Position numbers and translations under genes: made by a program | The notes under the pieces: generated by a model | Seen by the model: the letters and a program-made list of their open reading frames with translations, nothing else | What the model was told of the DNA's origin: nothing | Database searches by the model: none | Source of the DNA: CAZPZZ01 sp964591245 | GTDB lineage: Bacteria; Acidobacteriota; Vicinamibacteria; Vicinamibacterales; UBA8438 | Assembly: GCA_964591245.1 (NCBI GenBank) | Contig: CAZPZZ010000054.1 | Location: 1-24,254, forward strand | Direction of reading: 5' to 3' | Length of the DNA: 24,254 nt | Shown here: in pieces, positions 1-8,351 of the stretch | Layout of the letters: every line of letters starts with the position of its first letter | Numbering within the stretch: position 1 is the first letter of the stretch

Positions 1-53
1 CCCGGACGCCGCGGATATGAGCCGCGTGCTCTAACCAGCTGAGCTACACCGGC
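1..53 (-). tRNA. tRNA-Met (CAT), partial at window edge
   Basis: Read on the minus strand, this gives a 7-base acceptor strand GCCGGTG, then TA, a GCTC/GAGC D-stem with a GGTTA loop, and a 5-bp anticodon stem CGCGG/CCGCG enclosing loop CTCATAT (anticodon CAT). A 5-base variable region and the first four bases of the T stem follow. About 53 of roughly 77 bases are present; the 3' end lies beyond base 1. CAT can be elongator Met or lysidine-modified Ile. I favour elongator Met from the general look of the sequence, but the missing 3' half prevents a firm choice. Confidence 0.88.
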
Positions 54-205
54 GAAGCTAAAGCGCCGACAGCAGGTACGTTCCTCTCCGCCGGCATGTA
101 TCTCTCTATTGTATCAACTCAGCGAATGAACTTAGGCCAAACCGTATTGAACCAGTGACGGAACAAGACAAAAACGCGTTCTACATAGGTGGCGGGACGC
201 CGTCG

Positions 206-1252
206 CTACAGCACGACCATCGCATCGCCATAGCTGTAGAAGCGATACCGCTGACGAACCGCCTCGGCATAAGCGGCGAGTGTGCGCTCACGTCCCGCGA
301 AGGCACTGACGAGCATCAATAGTGACGACTGAGGCAGATGGAAGTTCGTAAACAGCCCACCCACGACATGAAAACGAGATCCCGGATAGAGATAGAGGTC
401 GCTGACTCCAGCGCCCGGATGCACCCGCCCAGAACCTCTGCGACTCGCCGTCTCAAGCGTACGGGTCGTCGTCGTTCCCACCGCCACGACGCGCCGCCCC
501 GCCGTGAGGGCTCGTTGAACAGCTACCACTGTTTCCTCTGGAATATCGTACGGTTCTGACTCGATCCGATGATCTGCCACCTTCTCGACACGGATCGGCT
601 GAAAGGTGCCGTAGCCAACGTGCAACGTAATCTTTACGGTCTCGATCCCGCGGTCTCTCAGTCGGTCGAGCAACGGTTCAGTCAGGTGGAGGCCTGCTGT
701 CGGGGCCGCCACCGAGCCGGGCACCGCGGCATATACGGTCTGGTAACGCTCGCGGTCGTCCAACACATCCGAGCGCCTGATATACGGAGGTAACGGCACA
801 TGTCCCAGCCGCTCGATGACCTCGTCCACCGATGCCCCATCCACGGTCCACAATCGAATGCGTCGACGACCATAAAAGCGACGTTCGAGGACCTCGACGT
901 ACAGGCGCCCCCCGTCCCCCTCGAACCTCGCCACAGCCCCTACCCGCAACTTCTGCCCGGGATGCATCAACGCCTCCCAGTGGTCCTCGTCGATCCGGGT
1001 CAAGAGCAGGCATTCCACCGCTCCCCCGGTCGGCTCCCGAACCCCGAGCAGCCGAGCGGCGATCACGCGAGTGTCGTTCACCACGAGCACGTCACCGGGT
1101 GCGAGCAGGTCCGGCAGGTCGACGACATGCCGGTGCGACAACGAACCGGTCTGCCGGTCGAGCACAAGCAGGCGCGCCGCGTCCCGCGTCTCGCACGGGA
1201 CCTGTGCGATCAATTCCTCAGGAAGATCGAAATCAAACTCGGAAACAAGCAC
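206..1252 (-). CDS. queA: tRNA preQ1(34) S-adenosylmethionine ribosyltransferase-isomerase QueA
   Basis: QueA transfers and isomerises the ribosyl group of SAM onto preQ1 at position 34 of tRNA, making epoxyqueuosine in the cytoplasm. The protein opens with the family-typical FDFDLPEELIAQ segment and a DAARLLVLDR stretch. It later has GDVLVVNDTRVIAARL, the AAPTAGLHLT block, VGYGTFQPI, and a C-terminal NFHLPQSSLLMLVSAF segment. The frame stays open upstream to a GTG at 1333, but those extra residues do not resemble the family. I therefore chose the GTG at 1252, giving 348 residues, close to the usual length of about 350. No good ribosome binding site sits directly before either start, so the exact start is uncertain. 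It is the last gene of the yebC-ruv-fabH-queA block, and ruvAB-queA adjacency is common in bacteria. Confidence 0.95.
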   Translation of the reverse strand: MLVSEFDFDLPEELIAQVPCETRDAARLLVLDRQTGSLSHRHVVDLPDLLAPGDVLVVNDTRVIAARLLGVREPTGGAVECLLLTRIDEDHWEALMHPGQKLRVGAVARFEGDGGRLYVEVLERRFYGRRRIRLWTVDGASVDEVIERLGHVPLPPYIRRSDVLDDRERYQTVYAAVPGSVAAPTAGLHLTEPLLDRLRDRGIETVKITLHVGYGTFQPIRVEKVADHRIESEPYDIPEETVVAVQRALTAGRRVVAVGTTTTRTLETASRRGSGRVHPGAGVSDLYLYPGSRFHVVGGLFTNFHLPQSSLLMLVSAFAGRERTLAAYAEAVRQRYRFYSYGDAMVVL

Positions 1253-1399
1253 AGTCGGAAAACGGGGACCACATCCTTTAGCGGGGATGTACCACCGGTC
1301 GGTATGGCAATCCGATCGGAATCCGTCGACCACTCCTTCGTCGTGGATGGTCAGCCAAACACCGCACGACGCAACTCACGTGGACGGATACGTAACGCC

Positions 1400-2434
1400 C
1401 TAGTACGCCCAACGGAGTAGCACGGCGCCAACGGTGAAACCAGCACCGACCGAGGCCAGCAGAACCAGATCACCCTTCTTAGCACGACCGGCCGCAAGCC
1501 CGTCCGCAAGCGCCAGAGGGATGGTAGCTCCGGTCGTATTGCCAAACCGTTCGATATTGATCACGACCTTTTCTTCCGCCAGGCCCAGCTCTTTCGCAGC
1601 GGCTCGAATGATGCGCCGGTTCGCCTGATGCGAGACAAACAGGTCAACGTCGTTAGCCTCCAGCCCGTTGCGCTCGAGCACGCGACGACAAATCTCGCCC
1701 GTCTTGCGCACGGCAAACTTGAACACCGCCGCCCCATCCTGATGTACGTAATGCAGGCGCTTCTCGATGGTCTCGTGGGATGCCGGCATACGACTCCCAC
1801 CAGCAGGCATCATGAGCGCCGGCCCGCCGGCGCCATCGATCTCATGCGCGAAGTCGATGATTCCCAACGCCGGATCAGGCGAAGCTGACAATAAAGCGGC
1901 GCCAGCTCCATCGCCGAAAATGACACAGGTCGACCGGTCCTTGTAGTCAATAATGCGAGACATCACATCGGCCCCAATCGCCAATGCGTAGTCATGAGCC
2001 CCGGTCGCGACCATTTGCGCCGCAGTCGTCATCGCATACGTGAATCCTGAGCACGCGGCCCCGAGGTCGAACCCCCACGCAGAATCCGCCCCGATGTTGT
2101 GCTGAACAAGACACGCCGTACTGGGAAAAAACATGTCTGGCGTGGTCGTCCCGACCACGATAAATCCGACATCCCGCGCGTCCACCCCGGCCTGCTCAAG
2201 CGCTCGACGCGCGGCCTCGGAGGCCAAATCCGACGTCGCAACATCATCATCCGCAATATGGCGCTCGCGAATACCCGTACGCTTGAGGATCCACTCGTTT
2301 GAGGTGTCGACCATTCGTTCGAGTTCGCTGTTCGTCAACACCCGGGGTGGCACATAGGTGCCAAGCGAAGAAACCTGGACCGGACGAAGGGCTCGAGACC
2401 CTGCCGCCATCGGGATCGCTGCCGCGTTTTTCAT
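1400..2434 (-). CDS. fabH: beta-ketoacyl-ACP synthase III FabH
   Basis: FabH condenses acetyl-CoA (or a branched primer) with malonyl-ACP to start type II fatty-acid synthesis. From the ATG at 2434 the protein is 344 residues. The thiolase-fold triad is intact: Cys128 in DLGAACSGF, His269 in SHQANRR and Asn299 in GNTTGA. The N-terminal SNEWILKRTGIRER segment is characteristic of KAS III. A GTG further upstream at 2500 would add 22 residues that do not look like the family. A purine-rich GAGGTAGGG lies before the 2434 ATG and supports that start. Codirectional with ruvB and queA; the 198-base gap before it could hold its own promoter. Primer specificity cannot be read from the sequence. Confidence 0.95.
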   Translation of the reverse strand: MKNAAAIPMAAGSRALRPVQVSSLGTYVPPRVLTNSELERMVDTSNEWILKRTGIRERHIADDDVATSDLASEAARRALEQAGVDARDVGFIVVGTTTPDMFFPSTACLVQHNIGADSAWGFDLGAACSGFTYAMTTAAQMVATGAHDYALAIGADVMSRIIDYKDRSTCVIFGDGAGAALLSASPDPALGIIDFAHEIDGAGGPALMMPAGGSRMPASHETIEKRLHYVHQDGAAVFKFAVRKTGEICRRVLERNGLEANDVDLFVSHQANRRIIRAAAKELGLAEEKVVINIERFGNTTGATIPLALADGLAAGRAKKGDLVLLASVGAGFTVGAVLLRWAY

Positions 2435-2632
2435 ATGCGAAGCCCTACCTCGGCTCTCAAAAAAAGATCGGGCGTGCAGTTGGTGACATTGCCACACCAC
2501 CTCCGCGTACCCAGCAACAACTCGTCAACTCATGCCGGCGCAGTGTACACGCACCGACGGCTACCTATCCATCCTCATCTCCGCCGGGATTCATGAGCGA
2601 TTCCCATCAGGAGCGTGCAACACCTGCATCTT

Positions 2633-3664
2633 TCACCACAACTGACCTTCACGATCCGGAGCTGGCAAGCCAAAATACTCGTAGGCCCGTGCGGTAGCCA
2701 CCCGTCCACGTGGCGTTCGATCGAGAAAACCGATTTGTATCAAAAACGGCTCATAAATGTCCTCGATCGCCTCTTTCTCCTCACTGATGGCGGCCGCGAT
2801 GCTACTCAGCCCGACTGGCCCCCCTCCAAATTTATCAATAATTGCTTGCAACAGTCGCCGGTCAGCCTCATCGAAGCCATTGGTATCGACCTCAAGCATC
2901 TCAAGCGACCGAAGCGCCACCTCCCGGGTGATCACTCCATCCGCCCGCACCTGGGCAAAGTCTCGGACGCGCCGAAGCAATCGATTAGCTACTCGCGGCG
3001 TCCCTCGAGATCGACGAGCCAGCTCGATGGCAGCCTCATCGTCAATTGGCACTTCAAAGATTTCTGCCGAGCGACGGATAATCTCCTGTAGATCCACTTC
3101 CCGATAAAAGTCCAGTCGATGAACAATCCCAAACCGCGCCCGAAGCGGCGACGTGAGTAATCCCGCCCGCGTCGTCGCCCCGACAAGCGTAAACTTCTGC
3201 AACGGAACCTTGACGGAACGCGCCCCGGGCCCTTGCCCGATGACGATATCCAACTCGTAGTCCTCCATCGCCGGATAGAGAATCTCCTCGATCACCGGGC
3301 TCAACCGGTGAATCTCGTCGATGAACAGCACCTCGTGTTCCGAAAGATTCGTGAGAATACCCGCCAGATCACCAGGTCTCTCAAGTACCGGTCCTGCGGT
3401 GGTGCGCACGGGCACGCCCAGTTCGTTCCCGATCACGTAAGCTAGGGTCGTCTTGCCCAGACCAGGAGGACCGTAGAGCAACACGTGGTCGAGCGCCTCG
3501 CCACGTTGACGCGTAGCCGCAATCGAGACATCAAGATTCTCGCGAAGCCGCTCCTGCCCAACATACGTATCGAGCGAACGCGGACGCAGTCCCGCTTCAA
3601 ATTGATCGTCGTCGCCAAGCCGAGCCGAACTCACCACACGCCGGGCAGATTCTGTGTCGGTCAT
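2633..3664 (-). CDS. ruvB: Holliday junction branch-migration ATPase RuvB
   Basis: RuvB is the AAA+ hexameric motor that, loaded by RuvA, drives branch migration at Holliday junctions. At 343 residues it has the family's normal length. Visible motifs are Walker A GPPGLGKTT (about 65-73), Walker B LFIDEIH (about 113-119), the sensor 1 segment VGATTRAGLLTSPLRARFG, the arginine-containing RSRGTPRVANRLLRR sensor 2 region, and a C-terminal winged helix ending near GRVATARAYEYFG. The start ATG at 3664 has only a weak ribosome binding site, and an out-of-frame ATG lies 4 bases upstream. It lies about 100 bases downstream of ruvA on the same strand. Confidence 0.97.
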   Translation of the reverse strand: MTDTESARRVVSSARLGDDDQFEAGLRPRSLDTYVGQERLRENLDVSIAATRQRGEALDHVLLYGPPGLGKTTLAYVIGNELGVPVRTTAGPVLERPGDLAGILTNLSEHEVLFIDEIHRLSPVIEEILYPAMEDYELDIVIGQGPGARSVKVPLQKFTLVGATTRAGLLTSPLRARFGIVHRLDFYREVDLQEIIRRSAEIFEVPIDDEAAIELARRSRGTPRVANRLLRRVRDFAQVRADGVITREVALRSLEMLEVDTNGFDEADRRLLQAIIDKFGGGPVGLSSIAAAISEEKEAIEDIYEPFLIQIGFLDRTPRGRVATARAYEYFGLPAPDREGQLW

Positions 3665-3767
3665 TCATTCGGACGAGATCGAGACAAGACTCGCTCAGTC
3701 AGACTACGCACAATACCGGGATCCGTGTTCTGGCTCCCGCCTGGAGAACCTGATGGGATCTCAGGCG

Positions 3768-4358
3768 TCACCGGGCAAGCTCCTGTAGCGCCCGGCGGAG
3801 CATCTGTTCGAACGAGCCCGCTCCCGCGGCCAACGCCCGGTCGATGGCTCGTTCGGCAACGGGGCGATGATACCCGAGGTTCGCCAGCGCGGAGCGCAGA
3901 TCGACCTTCATGTCCCCTCCGCTCTCAACACTCGGCTCCGATTCGGACTCGAAACTAGAGGGTAGGCGGTCCTTCAGCTCCAATCCCATGCGTTCGGCCG
4001 TCTTTTTCCCGACACCGGGTATCCCCGTGAGCCGACCCATATCACCCTGTCGAACAGCCCGGACGAGTTCGCTCGGTTCAATGCCTGACAAGACAGCTAG
4101 GGCGAGCCGGGGACCGATACCCGAGATCCCGATGAGCAGTTCAAAGAGCTGCAACTCAACGGTAGTCGCAAAACCGAAGAGGGCTAACGCATCCTCTCGC
4201 ACATGTGTGTGCACGCGGAAAATGACCTCCGCACCAGGCTCTCCAAGACCGTAGAACGTCGAGAGTGGAACCTGAACGTCATAACCCACCCCCTGCACAT
4301 CCACAATCACACGATGGGGATATTTTTCAACGAGGCGGCCGCGGAGCCACGCAATCAT
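3768..4358 (-). CDS. ruvA: Holliday junction DNA-binding subunit RuvA
   Basis: RuvA tetramers hold the Holliday junction in an open square form and recruit RuvB. This protein has 196 residues, normal for the family. It begins MIAWLRGRLVEK and has the OB-fold domain I (about 1-63, with VDVQGVGYDV). Two helix-hairpin-helix motifs follow in domain II (ISGIGPRLALAVLSG and IPGVGKKTAERMGLEL). After a flexible acidic linker rich in Ser and Glu, domain III (about 150-196, with ALANLGYHRPVAERAIDRAL) contacts RuvB. It lies between ruvC and ruvB, same strand. No strong Shine-Dalgarno sequence is visible. Confidence 0.97.
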   Translation of the reverse strand: MIAWLRGRLVEKYPHRVIVDVQGVGYDVQVPLSTFYGLGEPGAEVIFRVHTHVREDALALFGFATTVELQLFELLIGISGIGPRLALAVLSGIEPSELVRAVRQGDMGRLTGIPGVGKKTAERMGLELKDRLPSSFESESEPSVESGGDMKVDLRSALANLGYHRPVAERAIDRALAAGAGSFEQMLRRALQELAR

Positions 4359-4434
4359 GGAAAGACGCCAAAGGGCATATTAGGCCGGCTGCGTCGTCAC
4401 AGCAGTCTCCGGCTCCCCCCGAATGCCACACGCA

Positions 4435-4974
4435 TCACTGGGTTGGGCGAAAGCGACGCCACGACCGGGCCGTCCCGATCCCCGATGACGTCGCTGCTCC
4501 CTGGAACACGCCCATATGCGCGTGGCAAATTGCGATTGCGAGGGCGTCGGCAGCGTCGTGCGGAGCGGGAACCGCGTCCAGACCCAGCAGCAATGCAACC
4601 ATCTGCTGCACCTGGCTCTTCTCAGCCCGTCCGTACCCAACGACCGACTTCTTGACCTCAGTCGCCGCATACTCCGCAACGGGTAGCCCAGACCTCGCTG
4701 CGGCCAACAGTGCCACCCCGCGCACCTGCCCTAGCTTCAACGCGCTACGCGCATTACGGGCATGAAAGACGTCTTCTACCGCCACACACGCAGGCACGTG
4801 ATTGGCGATCAACGAGGTCAACTCGTCGAAAATGGTCGTGAGCCTCTCTGGAAACGACCGCCGTGCCGATAGCGAGATGGCACCGAATTCGACCAGACGG
4901 CAACGGCTACCGTCGGTATCGATGCATCCGTAACCAGTGCGGATCGATCCAGGATCGATCCCAAAAATTCTCAC
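4435..4974 (-). CDS. ruvC: Holliday junction resolvase RuvC
   Basis: RuvC is the RNase H-fold endonuclease that nicks Holliday junctions symmetrically after RuvAB branch migration. The four metal-binding acidic residues are in place: Asp7 (MRIFGIDPGS), Glu67 (AVEDVF), Asp140 and Asp143 (HDAADALAIA). The protein is 179 residues, with a somewhat longer C-terminal tail than the E. coli protein (173). The start codon overlaps the stop of yebC by 4 bases (ATGA), which suggests translational coupling. Downstream, 76 bases separate it from ruvA. Confidence 0.96.
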   Translation of the reverse strand: MRIFGIDPGSIRTGYGCIDTDGSRCRLVEFGAISLSARRSFPERLTTIFDELTSLIANHVPACVAVEDVFHARNARSALKLGQVRGVALLAAARSGLPVAEYAATEVKKSVVGYGRAEKSQVQQMVALLLGLDAVPAPHDAADALAIAICHAHMGVFQGAATSSGIGTARSWRRFRPTQ

Positions 4975-5720
4975 GCCAACGAGGCCTCAATATCCTTATC
5001 GCTGATGTCGAAGTTCGACCACACGTGCCGAATGTCGTCCAGGTCTTCGAGCAACCCCATCAGCTTCATCATCTGCTGCGCGGGCTTGCCTTCCAGCAAC
5101 ACGTGATTCTGAGGCAACATCGCCACTTCGGCAGTTTCCGGCTCAACGCCCAGGTCCCGAACAGCTTCGGCTACAGCGTCGAACGCCTCCGGCTCGCTGA
5201 TGATCTCCCAGCGCGCGCCGTCGTCGCGGAAGTCATCGGCTCCTGCCTCAATCGCGGCGGTCATCAACGCCTCTTCGTCTGTGGCGTCCTTCTCCACCAA
5301 CAAATACCCCCGCTTCTCGAACATCCAGGCCACGCTATTCGAGGAACCGAGATTTCCCCCATGCTTGGTCAAAAGGTGACGAATTTCACCGACCGCGCGA
5401 TTCTTGTTGTCGGTGAGCACCTCAAGAAACAGAGCCACCCCTCCTGGCCCGTAGCCCTCGTAGGTTATTTCCTCGTAGTGCACACCAGGTTCTTCACCAG
5501 TACCCCGGCGAATGGCTCGCTTGATATTGTCGGCCGGCATATTGGCCGCCTTGGCATCGGCGATCACCGTCCGCAGTCTGGGATTGCTGTCCGGATCTCC
5601 TCCACCGTCTCGAGCAGCAACCGTAAGTTCCTTGATAATTCGGGTGAACAGCTTACCGCGCTTTGCGTCGGCCGCGCCCTTCTTGTGTTTGATTGAGTGC
5701 CACTTGGAATGGCCGGACAT
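4971..5720 (-). CDS. yebC: YebC/PmpR family protein (TACO1-like)
   Basis: The 249-residue protein starts MSGHSKWHSIKHKK and continues with the AADAKRGKLFTRIIKEL segment, the hallmark of the YebC/TACO1 family. It also carries the VALFLEVLTDNKNRA stretch and the LTKHGGNLGSSNSVAWMF block. Family members have been described as DNA-binding regulators (PmpR) and, more recently, as factors that relieve ribosome stalling on proline-rich stretches; which applies here cannot be told. A GGAG motif 8 bases before the ATG supports the start. It is the first gene of the block reading into ruvC, with which it overlaps by 4 bases. Confidence 0.96.
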   Translation of the reverse strand: MSGHSKWHSIKHKKGAADAKRGKLFTRIIKELTVAARDGGGDPDSNPRLRTVIADAKAANMPADNIKRAIRRGTGEEPGVHYEEITYEGYGPGGVALFLEVLTDNKNRAVGEIRHLLTKHGGNLGSSNSVAWMFEKRGYLLVEKDATDEEALMTAAIEAGADDFRDDGARWEIISEPEAFDAVAEAVRDLGVEPETAEVAMLPQNHVLLEGKPAQQMMKLMGLLEDLDDIRHVWSNFDISDKDIEASLA

Positions 5721-5915
5721 CGGCAGGACTCCGTCTCGCTATGAGGTTCCAGGAAAAACTGCTACCGCACGGCCCCCAGAAAGAGGTTGCCATAACAGCC
5801 CCTGAAAGCTGAGGATCCACGAAATCCCCTGCAGTGCAGAGGCGTTAATAGTAGCACGGAGTCGCAGGACGGTTTTTCACCGGTCACCATGAGCAACATC
5901 CGGCATCTGATTCAT

Positions 5916-6680
5916 CTACGTACGCCGAGCGATAATCACCCAGGTTGGCGCATCTGCCTGCCAGGCCCCGCCCTGGTAGTCACCTGACACTCGCTCGATA
6001 CGAAATCCGGCCCGGCGAAGTCGTCCTGTCATCTGCCGGATCGAAAGGGTTCGGAACACCAATTTGAATCGCCGTACACGACGTGCGCGACCGCGTCGTT
6101 CGACGAATTCTTGATCAAAGATCGTGATTCGCCGAGCGTGATCTTGCCGGACCGACTCGATGAGACTAATACGCGTCTCGGCCCCCCGGCGGCCCCGCAG
6201 GCTGACCTGACGCTCACACTCTTGCCACGTAGGCAGTTCCGGGACCAGATCAATGGCCAGAGTCCCGCCAGGCCGGAGGACGTCGCGAACGCTCAGGAGC
6301 GCCTGCCGCAGGTCGCAGTTGCGAATAAGCGACTGGAGGACCCCATAAGGCGCCATCACCAGTCCAAAGAATTCCCGCGGAAAGGGTAGCTCACGAATAT
6401 CACCGCGGACAAAACGCAGACCGTCACCATGACGGCTCCGACGGACACGTCGTCGTGCCACGGCTAGCATCGATTGAGAACGGTCAATACCGACCAGTGC
6501 TCCTATCGTTCGGGCTACCGGTAGTGAGACTCTCCCAGTCCCAGAACCCAGTTCAAGTACGGGGCCACCGCGCTCTTCAGCAAGTACCTTCCAAAATTGA
6601 ATATCCCGACGACCGACAGTACGAGCATTCTCCCAGTCATAATAAGGAGCGTACTCATCCCACCCATGCCACCCTTCCAT
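5916..6680 (-). CDS. class I SAM-dependent methyltransferase, substrate unknown
   Basis: This 254-residue protein has motif I VLELGSGTGRVSLPVA (about 41-56), which binds SAM, followed by an acidic residue at the end of strand 2 (GIDRSQSML). Next come FVRGDIRELPF (motif II region) and LRPGGTLAIDLVP (motif III). It begins WDEYAPYYDWEN, a start common among small-molecule methyltransferases of the Methyltransf_25/11 type. The C-terminal half is unusually arginine-rich (VERRGRARRVRRFK), which could suit a negatively charged substrate, but that is inference. The ATG has no obvious ribosome binding site. Its start codon sits head to head with the DUF2231 gene. No pathway partner is adjacent. Confidence 0.85.
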   Translation of the reverse strand: MEGWHGWDEYAPYYDWENARTVGRRDIQFWKVLAEERGGPVLELGSGTGRVSLPVARTIGALVGIDRSQSMLAVARRRVRRSRHGDGLRFVRGDIRELPFPREFFGLVMAPYGVLQSLIRNCDLRQALLSVRDVLRPGGTLAIDLVPELPTWQECERQVSLRGRRGAETRISLIESVRQDHARRITIFDQEFVERRGRARRVRRFKLVFRTLSIRQMTGRLRRAGFRIERVSGDYQGGAWQADAPTWVIIARRT

Positions 6681-6714
6681 GTCAGGTGGGTTGGGACGAC
6701 TGCTGGCGAAAAGA

Positions 6715-7221
6715 ATGCCGTTTCATCCGCTGTTCGTCCATTTTCCGATCGCAATCCTCCTGGCCGCGCACGCTGTAGATCTCATCAGTGCCGCGCGCCC
6801 GGGCCACGGAGCGATCCGCGACTCGGCCACCTGGTTGTACTGCCTCGGAGCCACAATGGCGATGGCAGCCTATTTCAGTGGACTTGAGGCCGCGAGCGAC
6901 CTGCGCGTCTCTGCCGACGCGGCAAATGCGCTTACCCGGCATTTCACGTGGGCTGACCGGACAACCTGGTACTTCGTGTACTTCGCCTCAATTCGGCTGG
7001 CAATGTCCTATATCTGGCAGAGCCGCACTCGCCGCATGATGATCACGTCTGTACTTCTGGCTCTCGCCGGTCTCTGCCTACTCGCTACCGCAGCCGATCA
7101 CGGCGGGCGGCTCGTCTTCAGGCACGGTCTCGGCGTGTCGTCGGTACCTTCAGGTGAATCCATCTGGCGACCACCGGGAGAATCCCGCCGCCTCGCGGAG
7201 GACAACACCCGCACCCAATGA
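6715..7221 (+). CDS. DUF2231 family inner-membrane protein
   Basis: The N-terminus, MPFHPLFVHFPIAILLAAHA, matches the histidine-containing opening seen in DUF2231 membrane proteins. About four hydrophobic helices follow, then a polar proline- and arginine-rich tail. I chose the ATG at 6715 because family members start near HPLFVHFP. An in-frame ATG at 6679 would add 12 residues and place the start codon on top of the methyltransferase start on the other strand. DUF2231 proteins often occur near c-type cytochromes or redox genes; here the gene converges on a cytochrome c. The function is unknown. Confidence 0.78.
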   Translation: MPFHPLFVHFPIAILLAAHAVDLISAARPGHGAIRDSATWLYCLGATMAMAAYFSGLEAASDLRVSADAANALTRHFTWADRTTWYFVYFASIRLAMSYIWQSRTRRMMITSVLLALAGLCLLATAADHGGRLVFRHGLGVSSVPSGESIWRPPGESRRLAEDNTRTQ

Positions 7222-7254
7222 AACACCTGGCGTCGGGAGGAAGTGCCACGCCAT

Positions 7255-7282
7255 GCATGATCGGCGGGGCACCGTCGCATGC
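7255..7282. terminator. hairpin between convergent genes, possible bidirectional terminator
   Basis: GCATG (7255-7259) pairs with CATGC (7278-7282), and after a 2-base bulge CGGCGG (7262-7267) pairs with CCGTCG (7272-7277) around a GGCA loop, one pair being G-T. It lies between the DUF2231 gene (plus) and the cytochrome c gene (minus), touching the latter's stop codon. There is no T-run on either side, so Rho-independent termination is uncertain. Confidence 0.4.
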
Positions 7283-7701
7283 TAGGGCCGCACTAGCGTC
7301 CTCAGATAGTTCACGACGTGCCAGATCTCCTCGTCATCCAATCGGTTCGCATAGGGCTGCATATCGGCAGACACTCCCTCTTTGATGACGAGAAAAATTT
7401 CGCCGTCGCTCTCACCATGCAGCCAGACATCATCCGAAAAATCCGGCACGTCTCCTCCGGCATGTGCCATGTCACCATCGCCGAGTCCGGTGTTGCCGTG
7501 ACACTCCCTGCACATGAAGACGTAACGTTGACGTCCTGTGGCCCTCGAATCTGGAGTGGATGACACGGGGTTCTCCAGTGCCTGCCCTTCCGCATGCCGA
7601 TGTGGCTCGGGAGAATGCGCCTGCATCGCGAACACACCCGCCAGCGCACCACAAGCCATTGCCATCGCGAGCAACGGGCGAGAAACAACAAGTTGGAACA
7701 T
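7282..7701 (-). CDS. exported monohaem cytochrome c
   Basis: The 139-residue protein has a signal segment (about 1-27, hydrophobic LLAMAMACGALAGVFAMQA), then a spacer, then one class I cytochrome c domain. The haem-binding motif is Cys64-Arg-Glu-Cys67-His68 (CRECHG), and Met114 in SADMQPY is the likely sixth ligand. The C-terminal helix LDDEEIWHVVNYLRTLV is typical. The frame is open further upstream to 7782, but the ATG at 7701 is preceded by a clear GAGG and starts a proper signal peptide. That ribosome binding site overlaps the stop of the preceding gene, so translation is probably coupled. The context suggests an electron-transfer role in the periplasm linked to the thiamine-pyrophosphate enzyme two genes upstream; this is inference. 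Confidence 0.88.
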   Translation of the reverse strand: MFQLVVSRPLLAMAMACGALAGVFAMQAHSPEPHRHAEGQALENPVSSTPDSRATGRQRYVFMCRECHGNTGLGDGDMAHAGGDVPDFSDDVWLHGESDGEIFLVIKEGVSADMQPYANRLDDEEIWHVVNYLRTLVRP

Positions 7702-7706
7702 GATGA

Positions 7707-7710
7707 CCTC
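7707..7710 (-). promoter_or_regulatory. ribosome binding site of the cytochrome c gene
   Basis: GAGG on the minus strand, 5 bases before the ATG at 7701. It overlaps the TAG stop (7710-7712) of the upstream unknown gene by one base. It fixes the cytochrome start and suggests coupled translation. Confidence 0.6.
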
Positions 7711-8351
7711 TACTCCTGCGGAGAATCGAAATGCTTCCACATGTATTCCGGTTGATATCGCTGGAGATACTGGAAGATCCAATTCACCAGATTCACAATT
7801 CGATTGACGCCGTACTCATGGTGATTTCGCGTAGCCACAAGCTCCACCGTCACGACCCCACGAGTCGACACACAACGGATCTTGGCCCGACGTCTGTCCA
7901 CCCGTCGATGGGGAGGGCGCCGAGGAGACGCACAACCATCAACGAACTCCTGCAGGGCCCCGTACAGCGGCGACCGCGCCCCCACAGCCGGCAGCAGGCC
8001 TATGAACCGGAAGGTACCAGTCGTCGGGGTGTACTGAAGGGTCAGAGGCCTCGGAAAGAGCCAGGAAAACTTGAACCGATGAGTCCCGCTCCGTGGTGGT
8101 TGTGTACTGAATCCCCGGAACACGCTCCGGTCGGCATACGCCTGCAAACGCGCCCGCACGATCGCCAACGACTGCTCTGGCGTCAAGCGAGCGCGTGGTG
8201 CTGCCACGGCGGATGTTGCGGGTGAGGGCGACACTGTTGATCGTCCACGCGCTACCACGGCAGCGAAGGTAAACCGGGCTCCCCCGTCCCCTTGTTCTCC
8301 ATCCGCCGCCTTCTGCCCGCTAGTGATAGTAGGACATGACCCCGGGCTCAA
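7710..8351 (-). CDS. protein of unknown function between TPP enzyme and cytochrome c
   Basis: I do not recognise this family. As drawn it is 213 residues from a TTG at 8351, overlapping the end of the upstream gene by 32 bases. There is no ATG in the first 190 residues. A GTG at 8258 (183 residues) or 8234 would avoid the overlap, and none has a convincing ribosome binding site. The body looks like a real protein: a helix (LTPEQSLAIVRARLQAYAD), then beta-rich aromatic stretches (THRFKFSWLFPRPLTLQYTP, GTFRFIGLLP), a basic patch (RRPPHRRVDRRRAK), and a C-terminal helix (NRIVNLVNWIFQYLQRY) ending PEYMWKHF. I see no transmembrane helix and no clear signal peptide. Tight spacing on both sides places it in one transcript with the TPP enzyme and the cytochrome. 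Confidence 0.65.
   Translation of the reverse strand: MSPGSCPTITSGQKAADGEQGDGGARFTFAAVVARGRSTVSPSPATSAVAAPRARLTPEQSLAIVRARLQAYADRSVFRGFSTQPPRSGTHRFKFSWLFPRPLTLQYTPTTGTFRFIGLLPAVGARSPLYGALQEFVDGCASPRRPPHRRVDRRRAKIRCVSTRGVVTVELVATRNHHEYGVNRIVNLVNWIFQYLQRYQPEYMWKHFDSPQE

Noticed and set aside
4863..5696. Plus-strand open frame (277 codons) opposite yebC and ruvC
   Set aside because: Antisense to two conserved genes; composition rich in His, Arg and Gln, typical of shadow frames.
5721..5915. Promoter for yebC (TACTAT near 5850 on the minus strand)
   Set aside because: The -10-like hexamer has no acceptable -35 at the right spacing.
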